Below are positions 1-8,173 of a stretch of DNA of 21,168 nucleotides, piece after piece. A program made the translations under genes and the position numbers. Location of the stretch: positions 1 through 21,168 of the forward strand of contig CANRMO010000013.1 of assembly GCA_947631755.1 (NCBI GenBank). The letters run 5' to 3'. The notes below the pieces were generated by a model. It was not told the DNA's origin and did no database searches. It saw only the letters and a program-made list of their open reading frames with translations. The DNA is from an uncultured Lachnospiraceae bacterium (lineage in GTDB: Bacteria > Bacillota > Clostridia > Lachnospirales > Lachnospiraceae). Numbering within the stretch: the stretch's first letter is position 1; each line of letters begins with the position of its first letter.

Positions 1-219
1 TTTCCTATATGGGTTCTTGCACAGTGAAAATGTAAATGAGAGGGGTTCGTTATAGGCTGCGCCGGTTTTGAGCCACTTATTTGAACCGGGGGCTTTTACT
101 GTAGATACTTTTACATGGGAACCGGTTGCTGAGATTTCATTGTCTCCGTCGAAACAGCAGATTACCACTTCCATATCCCCGGAAGTGATGCCGTCGTAAG
201 TAAAACCTGTAGCAGTCAT
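1..219 (-). CDS. Phage distal tail (Dit-like) protein, N-terminal part
   Basis: The first 73 residues of a gene that continues beyond the left edge. It starts MTATGFTYDG and contains TVKAPGSNKWLKTGAAY and EPLSFTFSLCKNP. This is the pattern of the N-terminal domain of siphovirus distal tail (Dit) proteins, which form the hub linking the tail tube to the baseplate. The ATG at 219 is preceded on the minus strand by AAAAGGACGGTGA, a usable ribosome binding site. It follows the 75-residue coiled-coil gene by about 28 bases and comes after the tape measure gene, the normal place for Dit in siphophages. The C-terminal part is missing only because the window ends. Confidence 0.8.
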   Translation of the reverse strand, partial: MTATGFTYDGITSGDMEVVICCFDGDNEISATGSHVKVSTVKAPGSNKWLKTGAAYNEPLSFTFSLCKNPYRK

Positions 220-247
220 CTGTGTGTCACCGTCCTTTTCTTATATT

Positions 248-475
248 TTATTCTGTGAGTTCTCTGGCATGTTGTAATAGTACCTCCAGTTTTTTGTTTA
301 GTTTCTCATATCTGCCGCGCTGTCTCTTTGTGTCTGCGATCAGCTCTTCATAATCGTTTTTATAATTTCTGATCCTGTCCAGTTTCTGCCGCAGTTCCGT
401 ATTTTCTTTTCGCAATTTTTTGTTCTCGCGTGACAGTGCGCCAAACGCCTCCTTTGTTCCTGTAAGAAATAACAT
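248..475 (-). CDS. Small coiled-coil phage protein
   Basis: Encodes 75 residues beginning MLFLTGTKEAFGAL, followed by a long charged heptad-like segment (about residues 16-60, rich in K, E, R, L and N) that should form one coiled coil. The start at 475 is chosen because AGAAAGGACGGG stands about 8 bases upstream. A longer reading from 553 would run back into the tape measure terminator and has no ribosome binding site. It lies between the tape measure and distal tail genes, so a tail assembly or adaptor role is plausible, but I recognise no family. No signal peptide or membrane segment is seen. Confidence 0.65.
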   Translation of the reverse strand: MLFLTGTKEAFGALSRENKKLRKENTELRQKLDRIRNYKNDYEELIADTKRQRGRYEKLNKKLEVLLQHARELTE

Positions 476-527
476 AGTAATCCCGTCCTTTCTATTATTT
501 TTTATTGTAATTGCTGGGAAATTGATT

Positions 528-580
528 AAAAAAAAGAGACTGTGCAGTAACAATTATAAACCGTTACTGCAGCAGTCTCT
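528..580 (-). terminator. Strong intrinsic terminator after the tape measure gene
   Basis: On the minus strand a 17-bp stem with one bulged base (plus-strand arms 535-551 and 563-580, loop 552-562) is followed directly by a run of eight T (plus-strand A 528-535). It begins 7 bases after the tape measure stop codon. The two next tail genes, which belong to the same functional module, lie downstream of it with only about 50 bases in which a promoter could fit, and I see no clear one there. Confidence 0.85.
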
Positions 581-586
581 GGTAAA

Positions 587-3500
587 TTACCGGTATCGGT
601 TGATATTCAGCTTATTCCCGGCAAAAGCATCTCCGATTGCAACGGCAAAGGCACGCTGCTGTTCCGGCTTCTGTATTGTATCAGTGAAATCTGCGGTGTT
701 CTTTACATTTGGAAGCTCAAATGTGATATTATCAATATTCACGTCGCTTCTTATGGATTCGCTTCTTATCATATTTGAATAATCCGGTAGTTCTACTTTT
801 TTGAACATATCTGCTATATCAGGTGTTATGTCTAACAAATTTTTGATATAGGGGACATGTTCCGGCATGACAAATCCCTCACCATTGCGTACCATGGCAA
901 ACCCGTCTTCACCACTGGATTTTACAAGCTTTCCTATGCCGCCTGTTTTGAAACCAAGATTGGGGTATAGTTCTTTTAATCTTTTATAAACATCCCCATT
1001 GGCACTATAACCTCCTTTACTAGTAACTCCCAACGCCATTGCGAATATGTCAAGTGCGCCAGATTTGCTTTTGACAACATATCCATATTTTGCGAGTTCC
1101 TGGTTTAATTTACTTGTAAATTTTGATGGATTTTTCATTTCCTTTTTTGTTGCTAGTCTTACTGCCGACTGGCCAGTTCCAGTTTTGAGTAAGTTATTCA
1201 TAAATGCATCAAGCTGTTTGAGTTCGTTTAGCTTATTTGCTTCGGTAGCGAGTTGTGCATTATTGCTGCTATTTCCACCACCATCGCTTCCAGAACTTCC
1301 AGAATTGCCAGAACTGCCGCTATTACCATCGGCTGGATTTTTCCCCGCATTGTAAGCGGCAATCAGTTCATCAATCTTTCTTACCATGACTGAGGTGACG
1401 CTGTCTTCCCCTGATCCGTTAATTGGGTCAGCCGTAAGCTTTCCTTCGTTCAATGCCCTGATAGCACTGTTGAGATCATCAGAGGTCGGATAGCCGTAAC
1501 TTTCTGCCGTCCGGTTAAGAATTTGCTGCATAATCCCTTTATTCTCATTGATTGCTTTAATGCCCTCATCCAACAGTCTGTTTTCATCCTGCTGAAGGTC
1601 TTCCATCAGGTCGCGGTATTGATCTATGAGATTATCAAGCATTTCTTCCTGGTCAGAGATATATTTATCATACTCAGTATCCTGTAAATCCTGCTGTGCT
1701 TCGTCTAATGACGCTTTGAGCTGAGAGGAACGCAGCCTGCCTTCCTCGGAAGTATCCCCAGATACCGCCATAAGCTGTTTCTGTAAAGTAGATACATTTT
1801 TTGTCTTCTCTGCAATATTCCGCTCGTACTCATATAACGATTTTTCTTCTTGTAACAGCTCTTTTCTTGCATTAATCAGATCCTGCAAATGGTCTATCAT
1901 GGCATTGACAGCCTCTTTGATAAGGCTGATGATTGTGTTGCCAAATTCTTTAACACTGTTTGTCTGTTCCTGTGCCTGATTTTTTAATTCAGATTCCGCT
2001 TCTTTTTGTGCCTGCATGGAAGCATAACCTTCCAGCAGAATGTTACTTCTGTTTGCTTCCTGAAGTTTTGCAAGCCTTTTATTCGCTGCTTTTGCTGAAG
2101 CTTTCGAAGAACTGTAGGATAATCCGGCGGTGTATAGCTGTAACAATCCTGTATCTGTGAACGTACCTGTATCTGAATCCGTTGTCTCACCTCTGGCAAG
2201 TCCGGAAATGAACCCAAATTCGCCTGCAAGATCACTTTCCAATTGGTAGATGGCGTTATACATCTTATTGTTCAGCTCACCGACCGCTTTTGTGTTTTCA
2301 ATGATTGCCGTCTCAGAGCTGGCAATGGCGTCCTCAACAGATTGTATGTCACCCTGCAATGTGTACCATTCTTCCGATTGCGGAGTGAGAGAGGAGAGTT
2401 TGCTCTCCAGCTCGGCAAGTTCTGACTGATACTGTGCAATCTTCTGATTTTCTAAATCAGACAGGTCAGAATAATACGCTTTGCTTACGATATCTCCTCT
2501 TGCCTCGATTTTGCTCAGTGAATTATTAATATCACTTTGATCATTTTCGAGAAGGCTGAGCTGGTTTTCATAATCCTGTTTGATGTTGTCGATGCGTTTC
2601 TGCTGCAGTGCAGTGAGTTCTGCATTCAGTTCTTGTTCAAGACGCGCCAGTTCTACCGAATTGCCGTTGAGTTCTGCCATTTTCTTTTGATGTTTATATG
2701 ATTCTCTGAGTGCTTTTTCCTGCTGGTCAATGAAGATATTTTTATTCTTTCCGCCTACTGCGTTGGTTTCCAGTGCCTCGGCAAGTGATTTTCTGGCGTC
2801 CGCCTCTTCCTGAAGATTCTGCTGCTGCTCAATCTGAAGATTGCGTTGTTCCAGCAGTAATTCTTTTTTTAGGCGTGCTGACTCAACCGATTTTTTTTCA
2901 AGATCTGCTATCTTAATCTGATAATGATAGGATTTACTGATTGCGTTTATTTCATCGTCGATGTACTTATTTTTTGATTTCGCGGAAACAGCAAATTCCT
3001 TGTTCGTCTGTGCCTTAGCTTTTTTGCTGTCTGCGTCATCGATATGGATCTGATACTTTTCTTTTTTCAGTTCGCGGATTTTTGCCTTTTGATCTTGCTG
3101 ATTTTTCCTGGCTTCCTGCGACTTGTCGTACCATTTTTGATACTCTTGTATACGGTTTGCTGTTGGCTCATCATATTTTTTGATCAGGGATCCAGGGGTG
3201 GCCTTTTTTTTGATCTTGCCCTGTTTGATCTTTTTGATGATTGATTTATTTAGTTTGCTGCCACTCCCCTTTGAGCCGGAGGCGACGGAATTTGCCTTTT
3301 TCTTATATTTGGCGGCGGCAAGGCCATACTCTTTCATAAGGCGGGTGGAAGTCTTGATTTGTTTGTTCAAATTACTTTCCCTCTTATTTGGATTGAAGAG
3401 GTTCTGTAATTTTGAGGCTGTCAGATCGATGGTGCTTTGCAGATTGCTGAGCCTGCGCTCAATCCAGTCAATGGCTGTCTTTTGTTTCGCTGTATTGGCA

Positions 3501-6364
3501 GGTTTCGTGCTGTTGGCAGTACCTCCCTTATTGGCTTTTGTAGTAGAGACTTTGGAATTGCCTGCTTTTGGCATCCCTTTGCCGGAAGCATATTCGTTCA
3601 ATTTTTCCTTTTGCTGCCGTGCGCTGGAACGGAGGCCGTTAAGCCTGTTTTTTTGTGCAGGGGACACGGGTCCAACGTAATCATCTGATTCTATCACTTT
3701 TAAAGTATCGATCTCATCCAAAGTAGTTTTATAAGTTTCAAGTGCTGTCAGCGCATCGGCCGTAACTCCGGCCTGCTTTGCCAGACGGATAAGTTCTTCC
3801 ACACTGCTGCTCTCGTCCAGCATATTTTCATTGCAGAGCAGTTTTCGCATATAGTAATCCTGTGTTGCCTGAGTCGCATTTTCCAGTGAGCCGATTTCGG
3901 ACAATATGACGGATTCTTCTGCGGTGATGCCGTCAGTGAGATCCACGGATTCCATGGTACGGTCTATCTTATCCCGTTCTTCTATGGTTATTGTTTTGTC
4001 GAGTGCTGCTTTAGTAAGTTCAGAGGCATTGTCAATTCCCATCTGGGTAAGCATGGATTGAAACTCTTTCCTGTTGTCTGCATTCAGGCTGGCAAGGAAA
4101 TTGTTGCGGCCAATGAAAGTGGAGGCAAGAGCGTCCTGCTTTTTCTTAAATTCATCAAGACTGATGCCCGTATCTTCTGCGGCCTGTTTGTAATCCTCCC
4201 ATACTTTTAGATCTTTTCCGGACCATTCAGATATGCCAAGAGTGTCGTATGTAGTGCTCAGATCAGAGGGGGAGAGTACCTTGTTTTCTCTCTTTAAGCC
4301 ATAGTTGGAAGTGATATTTGTGATCCCAGGCTGCATCGCACTCAGCTGTTTTACATTTTCGACAAGACCATTTATTTTCTGGACTGCCAGGTCAATCTGG
4401 CTGGGATCTAAACCGAAGTGGGTGAGGATATCGCCAGAACCCTCGGTGTTTTTAAAGGCTTCTATGGTTAGCTTGCCCTGTTCTGCGAGGGACTGGAGCT
4501 GTGCCTGGGCTTCTTTGATGGATTTGTTTTTTCCATTTTCATCGTCGGGGAGAGAGGATATTTCGTCCCAGGATTTTTTGGTAAAATTGACGACATTTTT
4601 TTTCTCCTGCTCTTCACGGTTCTTTTTCAAAGCATTAGTAAGGACATCGATTTCTGTGTTTGTGTTATATCCCTGACTATTAAGCTTTGCTAATTCATCT
4701 GTTGTGACATTGTTTGTCTGTGCCCATGATTTTATCTCTTCTTCCCGTTGTTGGTTCCAGCTTGTTCCATGGGCAACAATGGTTTCCTGAGGTTCATAAA
4801 ATTCGTACAGCGCTTTGTTATAATCTTGAACATTTGCGTCTATAGAATCAAGGCCATATGATTTTTTGAATTGGGCTATTCCTTTTTCAGATGCATCAAT
4901 ATCCATGCCATTCTTATTCATTGCCCGCAATAAATTACCGATTAATCCGTTAACAGTGGATCTGAGCTGCTCCGGGTTTAAGTCTGCTGAATCAAAGTCA
5001 AAATCCAAAAGACTGTTTAGTGCTGTGCTTATCTCACTGTCATCGTCGCTGAGGGCATTGATCCACTGTATAACAAACTGATCCATTTCTTTTTCTGAAT
5101 CCAGATTATTGCCGAGGATGAAATCAGAAGACATATTCCCAAGGAATGTTGACAGGAAAGTTCTTTGCTTATCTCCTAAAGCAGAAAAATCGGATATACC
5201 GTCATAATTGGAATCGTAGAGATTAGCGAACCCGCTGGCATAAGTCCGCCATACATTTGTTTCCTCACTCTGCTTTGCATTTAATTTGCTGAGTTTTGCC
5301 TGTTTTTCTCTCAGTTTTTCATCAGTTAAGTTACCATTATTGATTTCTGAAGAAACTTTTTCTGCCTGTTCAGAGGTGTTTTTGATAAAAAAGTGATCAA
5401 ATGCGCCGCGGACTCCGTGGAGAGTTGTACCAAGATTACCGAAGCCGAATCCATTGAAGATACTATTGGATAGGAATTTTTTGGTTCCACCTATGAAATC
5501 CCCATCTAGAAATGAGTCAAACATACTTTTATAGTCATTTGCTATCATCTTACCTTCTTTTAAAATTGGATTTGATTCGTTCGCGATAGATGAATTTTTC
5601 ATAACATCATAAATATTATTTCCGTTTTCATCTTTTTTGTTGAACAGTTCTTCAATCTGCTGTTTTTTATATTTTGAGTATTCGGTGTTTAAGTCTTTAA
5701 TCTTTCCGGTCAACGCACCGATCACTTCACCCTGGGCGTTGTATCTCATATCCATTTCTGGCATGATGGAAGAGATCTGGGACATGATATCTTTGTATTC
5801 TTCGTACTCTGCCGACGAGAGAGAAACATTTTCACCAAAGCTGTTTACACCGGACGAGAGTTCGTAGTATCTGTCCTGGATTTCGGAGAGAGAAGACTGG
5901 TCATTGTTTGATGAGCCCTGGAGATTATTGTACGCTATGGTAATGTTTTTTGCAGACTCGTTAAGTTTTTCTGCCTTTTGGATATAGTCGGTTACTGCAC
6001 TGATTGTTGTGTCAAGGATAAGGTTGGCGCCCTGTCTCATAAGCGCGGTTTTGAAGGCATCTCCCAGATTTTTTGTCATGTTTGAAGCGGATTTCGATAT
6101 TTTTGTAAAAATGCTCATTTTTCCAGAAGTCTCTTTGAGGTGAAGCTGGAAATTGGAAAAAGTTCGTTTGGATTTTTCAGTATCGGTTACCCATTTGACA
6201 AACTCCTTATCAGCAAATTTACAGCCTTCGCCAAACTCATCCCAGTTTATTTTGTTGGGGTCAATGTCACCAACATACGATACATTTTGTTCTTTTGCTT
6301 TATTGTAATAAAATTTATAAACTTCATCACTGATCTGCGGCTCTCTTTCACGGAAATTATACAT
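587..6364 (-). CDS. Phage tail tape measure protein (1925 residues)
   Basis: Tape measure proteins fill the tail tube during assembly, set tail length and leave during DNA ejection. The assignment rests on extreme length, an overall alpha-helical, Gln/Lys/Glu-rich composition, position just before a Dit-like gene, and the C-terminal segment (about residues 1780-1925) with GFAMVRNGEGFVMPEH, a pattern seen at the end of many siphovirus tape measures. A hydrophobic-to-amphipathic stretch lies near residues 105-130. Residues about 1090-1420 are strongly coiled coil and hold two degenerate repeat units near 1131 and 1209. A Gly/Ser/Asn linker near 1680-1705 precedes the C-terminal domain. No lytic domain is evident. 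At roughly 0.15 nm per residue the tail would be near 290 nm. The ATG at 6364 has only a weak site (GGGTGG, about 12 bases upstream). A start further inside, such as Met84, has no better site. Confidence 0.9.
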   Translation of the reverse strand: MYNFREREPQISDEVYKFYYNKAKEQNVSYVGDIDPNKINWDEFGEGCKFADKEFVKWVTDTEKSKRTFSNFQLHLKETSGKMSIFTKISKSASNMTKNLGDAFKTALMRQGANLILDTTISAVTDYIQKAEKLNESAKNITIAYNNLQGSSNNDQSSLSEIQDRYYELSSGVNSFGENVSLSSAEYEEYKDIMSQISSIMPEMDMRYNAQGEVIGALTGKIKDLNTEYSKYKKQQIEELFNKKDENGNNIYDVMKNSSIANESNPILKEGKMIANDYKSMFDSFLDGDFIGGTKKFLSNSIFNGFGFGNLGTTLHGVRGAFDHFFIKNTSEQAEKVSSEINNGNLTDEKLREKQAKLSKLNAKQSEETNVWRTYASGFANLYDSNYDGISDFSALGDKQRTFLSTFLGNMSSDFILGNNLDSEKEMDQFVIQWINALSDDDSEISTALNSLLDFDFDSADLNPEQLRSTVNGLIGNLLRAMNKNGMDIDASEKGIAQFKKSYGLDSIDANVQDYNKALYEFYEPQETIVAHGTSWNQQREEEIKSWAQTNNVTTDELAKLNSQGYNTNTEIDVLTNALKKNREEQEKKNVVNFTKKSWDEISSLPDDENGKNKSIKEAQAQLQSLAEQGKLTIEAFKNTEGSGDILTHFGLDPSQIDLAVQKINGLVENVKQLSAMQPGITNITSNYGLKRENKVLSPSDLSTTYDTLGISEWSGKDLKVWEDYKQAAEDTGISLDEFKKKQDALASTFIGRNNFLASLNADNRKEFQSMLTQMGIDNASELTKAALDKTITIEERDKIDRTMESVDLTDGITAEESVILSEIGSLENATQATQDYYMRKLLCNENMLDESSSVEELIRLAKQAGVTADALTALETYKTTLDEIDTLKVIESDDYVGPVSPAQKNRLNGLRSSARQQKEKLNEYASGKGMPKAGNSKVSTTKANKGGTANSTKPANTAKQKTAIDWIERRLSNLQSTIDLTASKLQNLFNPNKRESNLNKQIKTSTRLMKEYGLAAAKYKKKANSVASGSKGSGSKLNKSIIKKIKQGKIKKKATPGSLIKKYDEPTANRIQEYQKWYDKSQEARKNQQDQKAKIRELKKEKYQIHIDDADSKKAKAQTNKEFAVSAKSKNKYIDDEINAISKSYHYQIKIADLEKKSVESARLKKELLLEQRNLQIEQQQNLQEEADARKSLAEALETNAVGGKNKNIFIDQQEKALRESYKHQKKMAELNGNSVELARLEQELNAELTALQQKRIDNIKQDYENQLSLLENDQSDINNSLSKIEARGDIVSKAYYSDLSDLENQKIAQYQSELAELESKLSSLTPQSEEWYTLQGDIQSVEDAIASSETAIIENTKAVGELNNKMYNAIYQLESDLAGEFGFISGLARGETTDSDTGTFTDTGLLQLYTAGLSYSSSKASAKAANKRLAKLQEANRSNILLEGYASMQAQKEAESELKNQAQEQTNSVKEFGNTIISLIKEAVNAMIDHLQDLINARKELLQEEKSLYEYERNIAEKTKNVSTLQKQLMAVSGDTSEEGRLRSSQLKASLDEAQQDLQDTEYDKYISDQEEMLDNLIDQYRDLMEDLQQDENRLLDEGIKAINENKGIMQQILNRTAESYGYPTSDDLNSAIRALNEGKLTADPINGSGEDSVTSVMVRKIDELIAAYNAGKNPADGNSGSSGNSGSSGSDGGGNSSNNAQLATEANKLNELKQLDAFMNNLLKTGTGQSAVRLATKKEMKNPSKFTSKLNQELAKYGYVVKSKSGALDIFAMALGVTSKGGYSANGDVYKRLKELYPNLGFKTGGIGKLVKSSGEDGFAMVRNGEGFVMPEHVPYIKNLLDITPDIADMFKKVELPDYSNMIRSESIRSDVNIDNITFELPNVKNTADFTDTIQKPEQQRAFAVAIGDAFAGNKLNINRYR

Positions 6365-6370
6365 TAATCT

Positions 6371-6390
6371 AGTTAACCACCCAGTTAACC
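6371..6390. repeat. Direct repeat AGTTAACC x2 ahead of the tape measure gene
   Basis: Two copies of AGTTAACC (6371-6378 and 6383-6390) with a 12-bp period lie just upstream of the tape measure start and between the divergent zinc-ribbon and tape measure genes. Each contains the palindrome GTTAAC. They could be an operator, but may be chance in AT-rich DNA. Confidence 0.4.
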
Positions 6391-6406
6391 CTTTTCCAGA
6401 ATTCCA

Positions 6407-6435
6407 TTGTACTGTCGGGATGTTTCTGGTATAAT
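6407..6435 (+). promoter_or_regulatory. Extended -10 promoter for the zinc-ribbon genes
   Basis: A weak -35 TTGTAC (6407-6412), a 17-base spacer, and a perfect -10 TATAAT (6430-6435) preceded by TGG (extended -10). Transcription would begin about 40 bases before the start codon at 6486. The good -10 indicates expression by host RNA polymerase independent of the surrounding minus-strand phage genes. Confidence 0.75.
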
Positions 6436-6485
6436 AGCCTTAATAAATAATATTTGCGGTCTTATAAATTGAGGGGGTAACAGAG

Positions 6486-6962
6486 ATGGGAAGAAATGAT
6501 AAACTCGTGATATGTGAACATTGTTTTAATAAGTATATAAATAAGCTATGTGAGGATTATTTTTTTTGTAGCAGTATAGAAGGTTTATATGTTACAACAT
6601 GTCCGCCAGATAATATGATATGTGAGCGCTGTGGGCATAAATTGATAACAACATCTATAACACACGATGACTTTGCTGTTATTATTGAAATATCAAAAGA
6701 TAAACATTTTATCCTGGCCATGATAAAACTTAAAGATGAAAATATTATTGAATATGAGTCGCGGATGAGCCAGTTTCGCAGCCAGCTGGTCATGCGGGAA
6801 GGACAGGGGGGTACTGGCCGGGTTCTCTGTCCATATTGCAAATCTTCAGATGTTGAGAAAATCTCTATGTCGAGCCGGGCAGTCTCCATAGGACTTTTAG
6901 ATATCACAAGCGAAATGATTGGGAAACAATGGCTTTGCAATCAATGTGGTTCGTATTTTTAA
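6486..6962 (+). CDS. Zinc-ribbon protein, 158 residues, unknown role
   Basis: Cysteines occur as CxxC pairs at 10/13, 46/49, 115/118 and 151/154, with extra Cys at 22, 28 and 39. The C-terminal half (CPYCKSSDVEKIS ... WLCNQCGSYF) is a zinc ribbon type common in accessory proteins of Firmicutes prophages and integrative elements. Between the ribbons lies a short alpha/beta segment (about 60-95). There is no signal peptide and no membrane segment. The start ATG at 6486 follows GAGGGGG. It is the first gene of a two-gene unit transcribed against the phage late genes, behind its own promoter, as expected of a moron. Function is not known to me; binding of nucleic acid or of a protein through zinc is the most that can be inferred. 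Confidence 0.75.
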   Translation: MGRNDKLVICEHCFNKYINKLCEDYFFCSSIEGLYVTTCPPDNMICERCGHKLITTSITHDDFAVIIEISKDKHFILAMIKLKDENIIEYESRMSQFRSQLVMREGQGGTGRVLCPYCKSSDVEKISMSSRAVSIGLLDITSEMIGKQWLCNQCGSYF

Positions 6963-7032
6963 CTGGAGTATTAAAGAATAAAGTTTGTTCAGATTGTCAA
7001 AAGAAATTTTATAAACAAGGAGAAATTTTGCA

Positions 7033-7611
7033 ATGGCTTTGATTCAATGTCCCGAATGTGGAAGAGAAAATGTATCAGATACGGCGGTGAGCTGCCCGGG
7101 GTGCGGGTATAATATAGCACTGCACTATTCAAAACATAAAAATGCAAATGAGGAAAAAATAGAAGAAGATAATCCAGAGGAGACAGAATTAAATGAAATT
7201 CCCCTGCCCAAAAAACCTACTGGTGATAAAGTGGGATTTTGTGCTATTTTGACCGTGCTGTCCCTTGTTGTGTGTGTTGGCTCTTTAATCTTGTCAGAAG
7301 AATATCAAGAATTTGCAATGCTTTTTGGTTATGGAATTATTGCAATCATTGTTTCTGGCGCATTTACATTTTCTTTCTTTGTTGAGCATAAAAATCTGAT
7401 GGAACAATATCGAAATGCTCATATGAATCCGGAACAATATAGGTTAAACATATTAGAGAGACAGAAAAATTTGGGGAAGAGGGTACATAAGTGTCCATAC
7501 TGTGGCGGACAGAATTTTACGCCGGTTCGGAGAAAATGGACATTTATGGCAGGCTTTTGGACAAATAAAGTCGATTTAATATGCAACAATTGTGGCCGGA
7601 AAGTAAGATAG
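7033..7611 (+). CDS. Membrane protein with N- and C-terminal zinc ribbons
   Basis: 192 residues. An N-terminal zinc ribbon has Cys6/9 and Cys21/24 (CPECGREN ... CPGCGYN). It is followed by an acidic linker (about 38-57), two membrane helices (about 67-88 and 95-117), a helical segment, and a C-terminal ribbon with Cys154/157 and Cys184/187 (CPYCGGQNF ... CNNCGRK). Both ribbons should face the same side of the membrane. The start ATG at 7033 follows AAGGAG. It comes 70 bases after the first zinc-ribbon gene and probably shares its promoter. Similar ribbon-membrane-ribbon proteins occur in Clostridia and their mobile elements without assigned function. It could act on superinfection or lysogeny at the membrane, but nothing here proves that. 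Confidence 0.75.
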   Translation: MALIQCPECGRENVSDTAVSCPGCGYNIALHYSKHKNANEEKIEEDNPEETELNEIPLPKKPTGDKVGFCAILTVLSLVVCVGSLILSEEYQEFAMLFGYGIIAIIVSGAFTFSFFVEHKNLMEQYRNAHMNPEQYRLNILERQKNLGKRVHKCPYCGGQNFTPVRRKWTFMAGFWTNKVDLICNNCGRKVR

Positions 7612-7639
7612 ATCATTCATGCCGCAAACATGAATGATC
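7611..7639. other. Perfect 11-bp hairpin at the end of the zinc-ribbon unit
   Basis: An 11-bp perfect inverted repeat (7611-7621 and 7629-7639) around a 7-base loop starts at the last base of the stop codon of the zinc-ribbon membrane gene. Neither strand has a T-run after it, so it is not a standard intrinsic terminator in either direction. It may end the plus-strand mRNA or form the 3' hairpin of the minus-strand structured RNA. Confidence 0.6.
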
Positions 7640-8045
7640 CTGTATGATCTGTACTAAGTAGGGTAGCAGGATCAAAACGAGGCTGCTATTCATTCCCCTA
7701 TTCGCTTCACGGGCCTTTTCGGCCAGGTAACGGACCGTATATTGCAACCGGGTGCAATTGAGCCTGTACCCAGTCGTGTCTTGTCGGCCTCTCGCACGAT
7801 ATACTCTGAAATCATACTTTCAGTCGTCCGTATAACGTGTCGGTGACTACCATTTTCGTATGCTCTTACTCATACTTATCCCGTAACACACTCATCTGGA
7901 GCTTTTATTTCAGTGTTACCGGTACCTTTTCAGGCTTACGGCTTCCCCCGATATTCGACATTTTATGGACTTTCACCAAAGGTATGGCAAGTGACGTGAA
8001 TGACCACGTGTTGCACACTCTCTATACTGGCCGCATAGCGTAATA
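7611..8045 (-). ncRNA. Candidate large structured noncoding RNA
   Basis: About 430 bases without a credible gene but full of hairpins. Seen directly: a 10-position stem with one A-A mismatch (7795-7804/7830-7839) closing a second 6-bp stem (7806-7811/7818-7823); a 9-of-10 stem (7880-7889/7913-7922); stems at 7994-7998/8005-8009, 7858-7862/7871-7875, 7741-7746/7753-7758, 7712-7715/7721-7724 and 7664-7669/7683-7688; and the 11-bp end hairpin. On the minus strand several loops are purine-rich, including CCU-GAAA-AGG and GGCC-GAAAA-GGCC, so minus is the likely sense strand, downstream of the endolysin in the late operon. Size and phage context recall the ROOL and GOLLD classes. The minus-strand pieces GTGCAAC and GGTGAAAGTCC also recall domain I of a group II intron, but I find no domain V and no intron-encoded protein. 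The class is not assigned. Confidence 0.5.
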
Positions 8046-8053
8046 ATGCAGTC

Positions 8054-8143
8054 TTATATAAAAAGGGGCACAGTACAATATAATTTACCCATACCGGTTT
8101 TTCCTGTTTTTTTTGTGTTCTCCGTTTTGTTTTTTTTAGCCAT
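8054..8143 (-). CDS. Small Lys/Thr-rich peptide, 29 residues
   Basis: A short frame beginning MAKKNKTENTKKTGKTG and ending TVPLFI. It has an excellent ribosome binding site (AAAAAGGAGG, about 7 bases before the ATG at 8143) and lies 31 bases after the endolysin stop. The N-terminal 20 residues are basic and hydrophilic; the last 9 are hydrophobic. The strong site argues for translation. It could also serve as a leader for the structured RNA that follows, or be a small lysis accessory. I know of no family. Confidence 0.45.
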   Translation of the reverse strand: MAKKNKTENTKKTGKTGMGKLYCTVPLFI

Positions 8144-8173
8144 ATATATCCTCCTTTTTGTTTTCTTCAAATA

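Noticed and set aside
6985..7013. Possible promoter TTGTTC-N17-TTTATA between the zinc-ribbon genes
   Set aside because: The predicted start would fall inside the ribosome binding site of the second gene, so it cannot give a usable mRNA for it.
7837..8043. 68-residue plus-strand frame inside the hairpin-rich region
   Set aside because: No ribosome binding site. The frame crosses several stems, and its composition (Ser, Thr, Phe, Leu) is not protein-like. The structured RNA explains the region better.
7611..8045. Complete group II intron with domain V
   Set aside because: Pieces resembling domain I are present on the minus strand, but no domain V hairpin and no reverse transcriptase frame are found, so the intron is not called.
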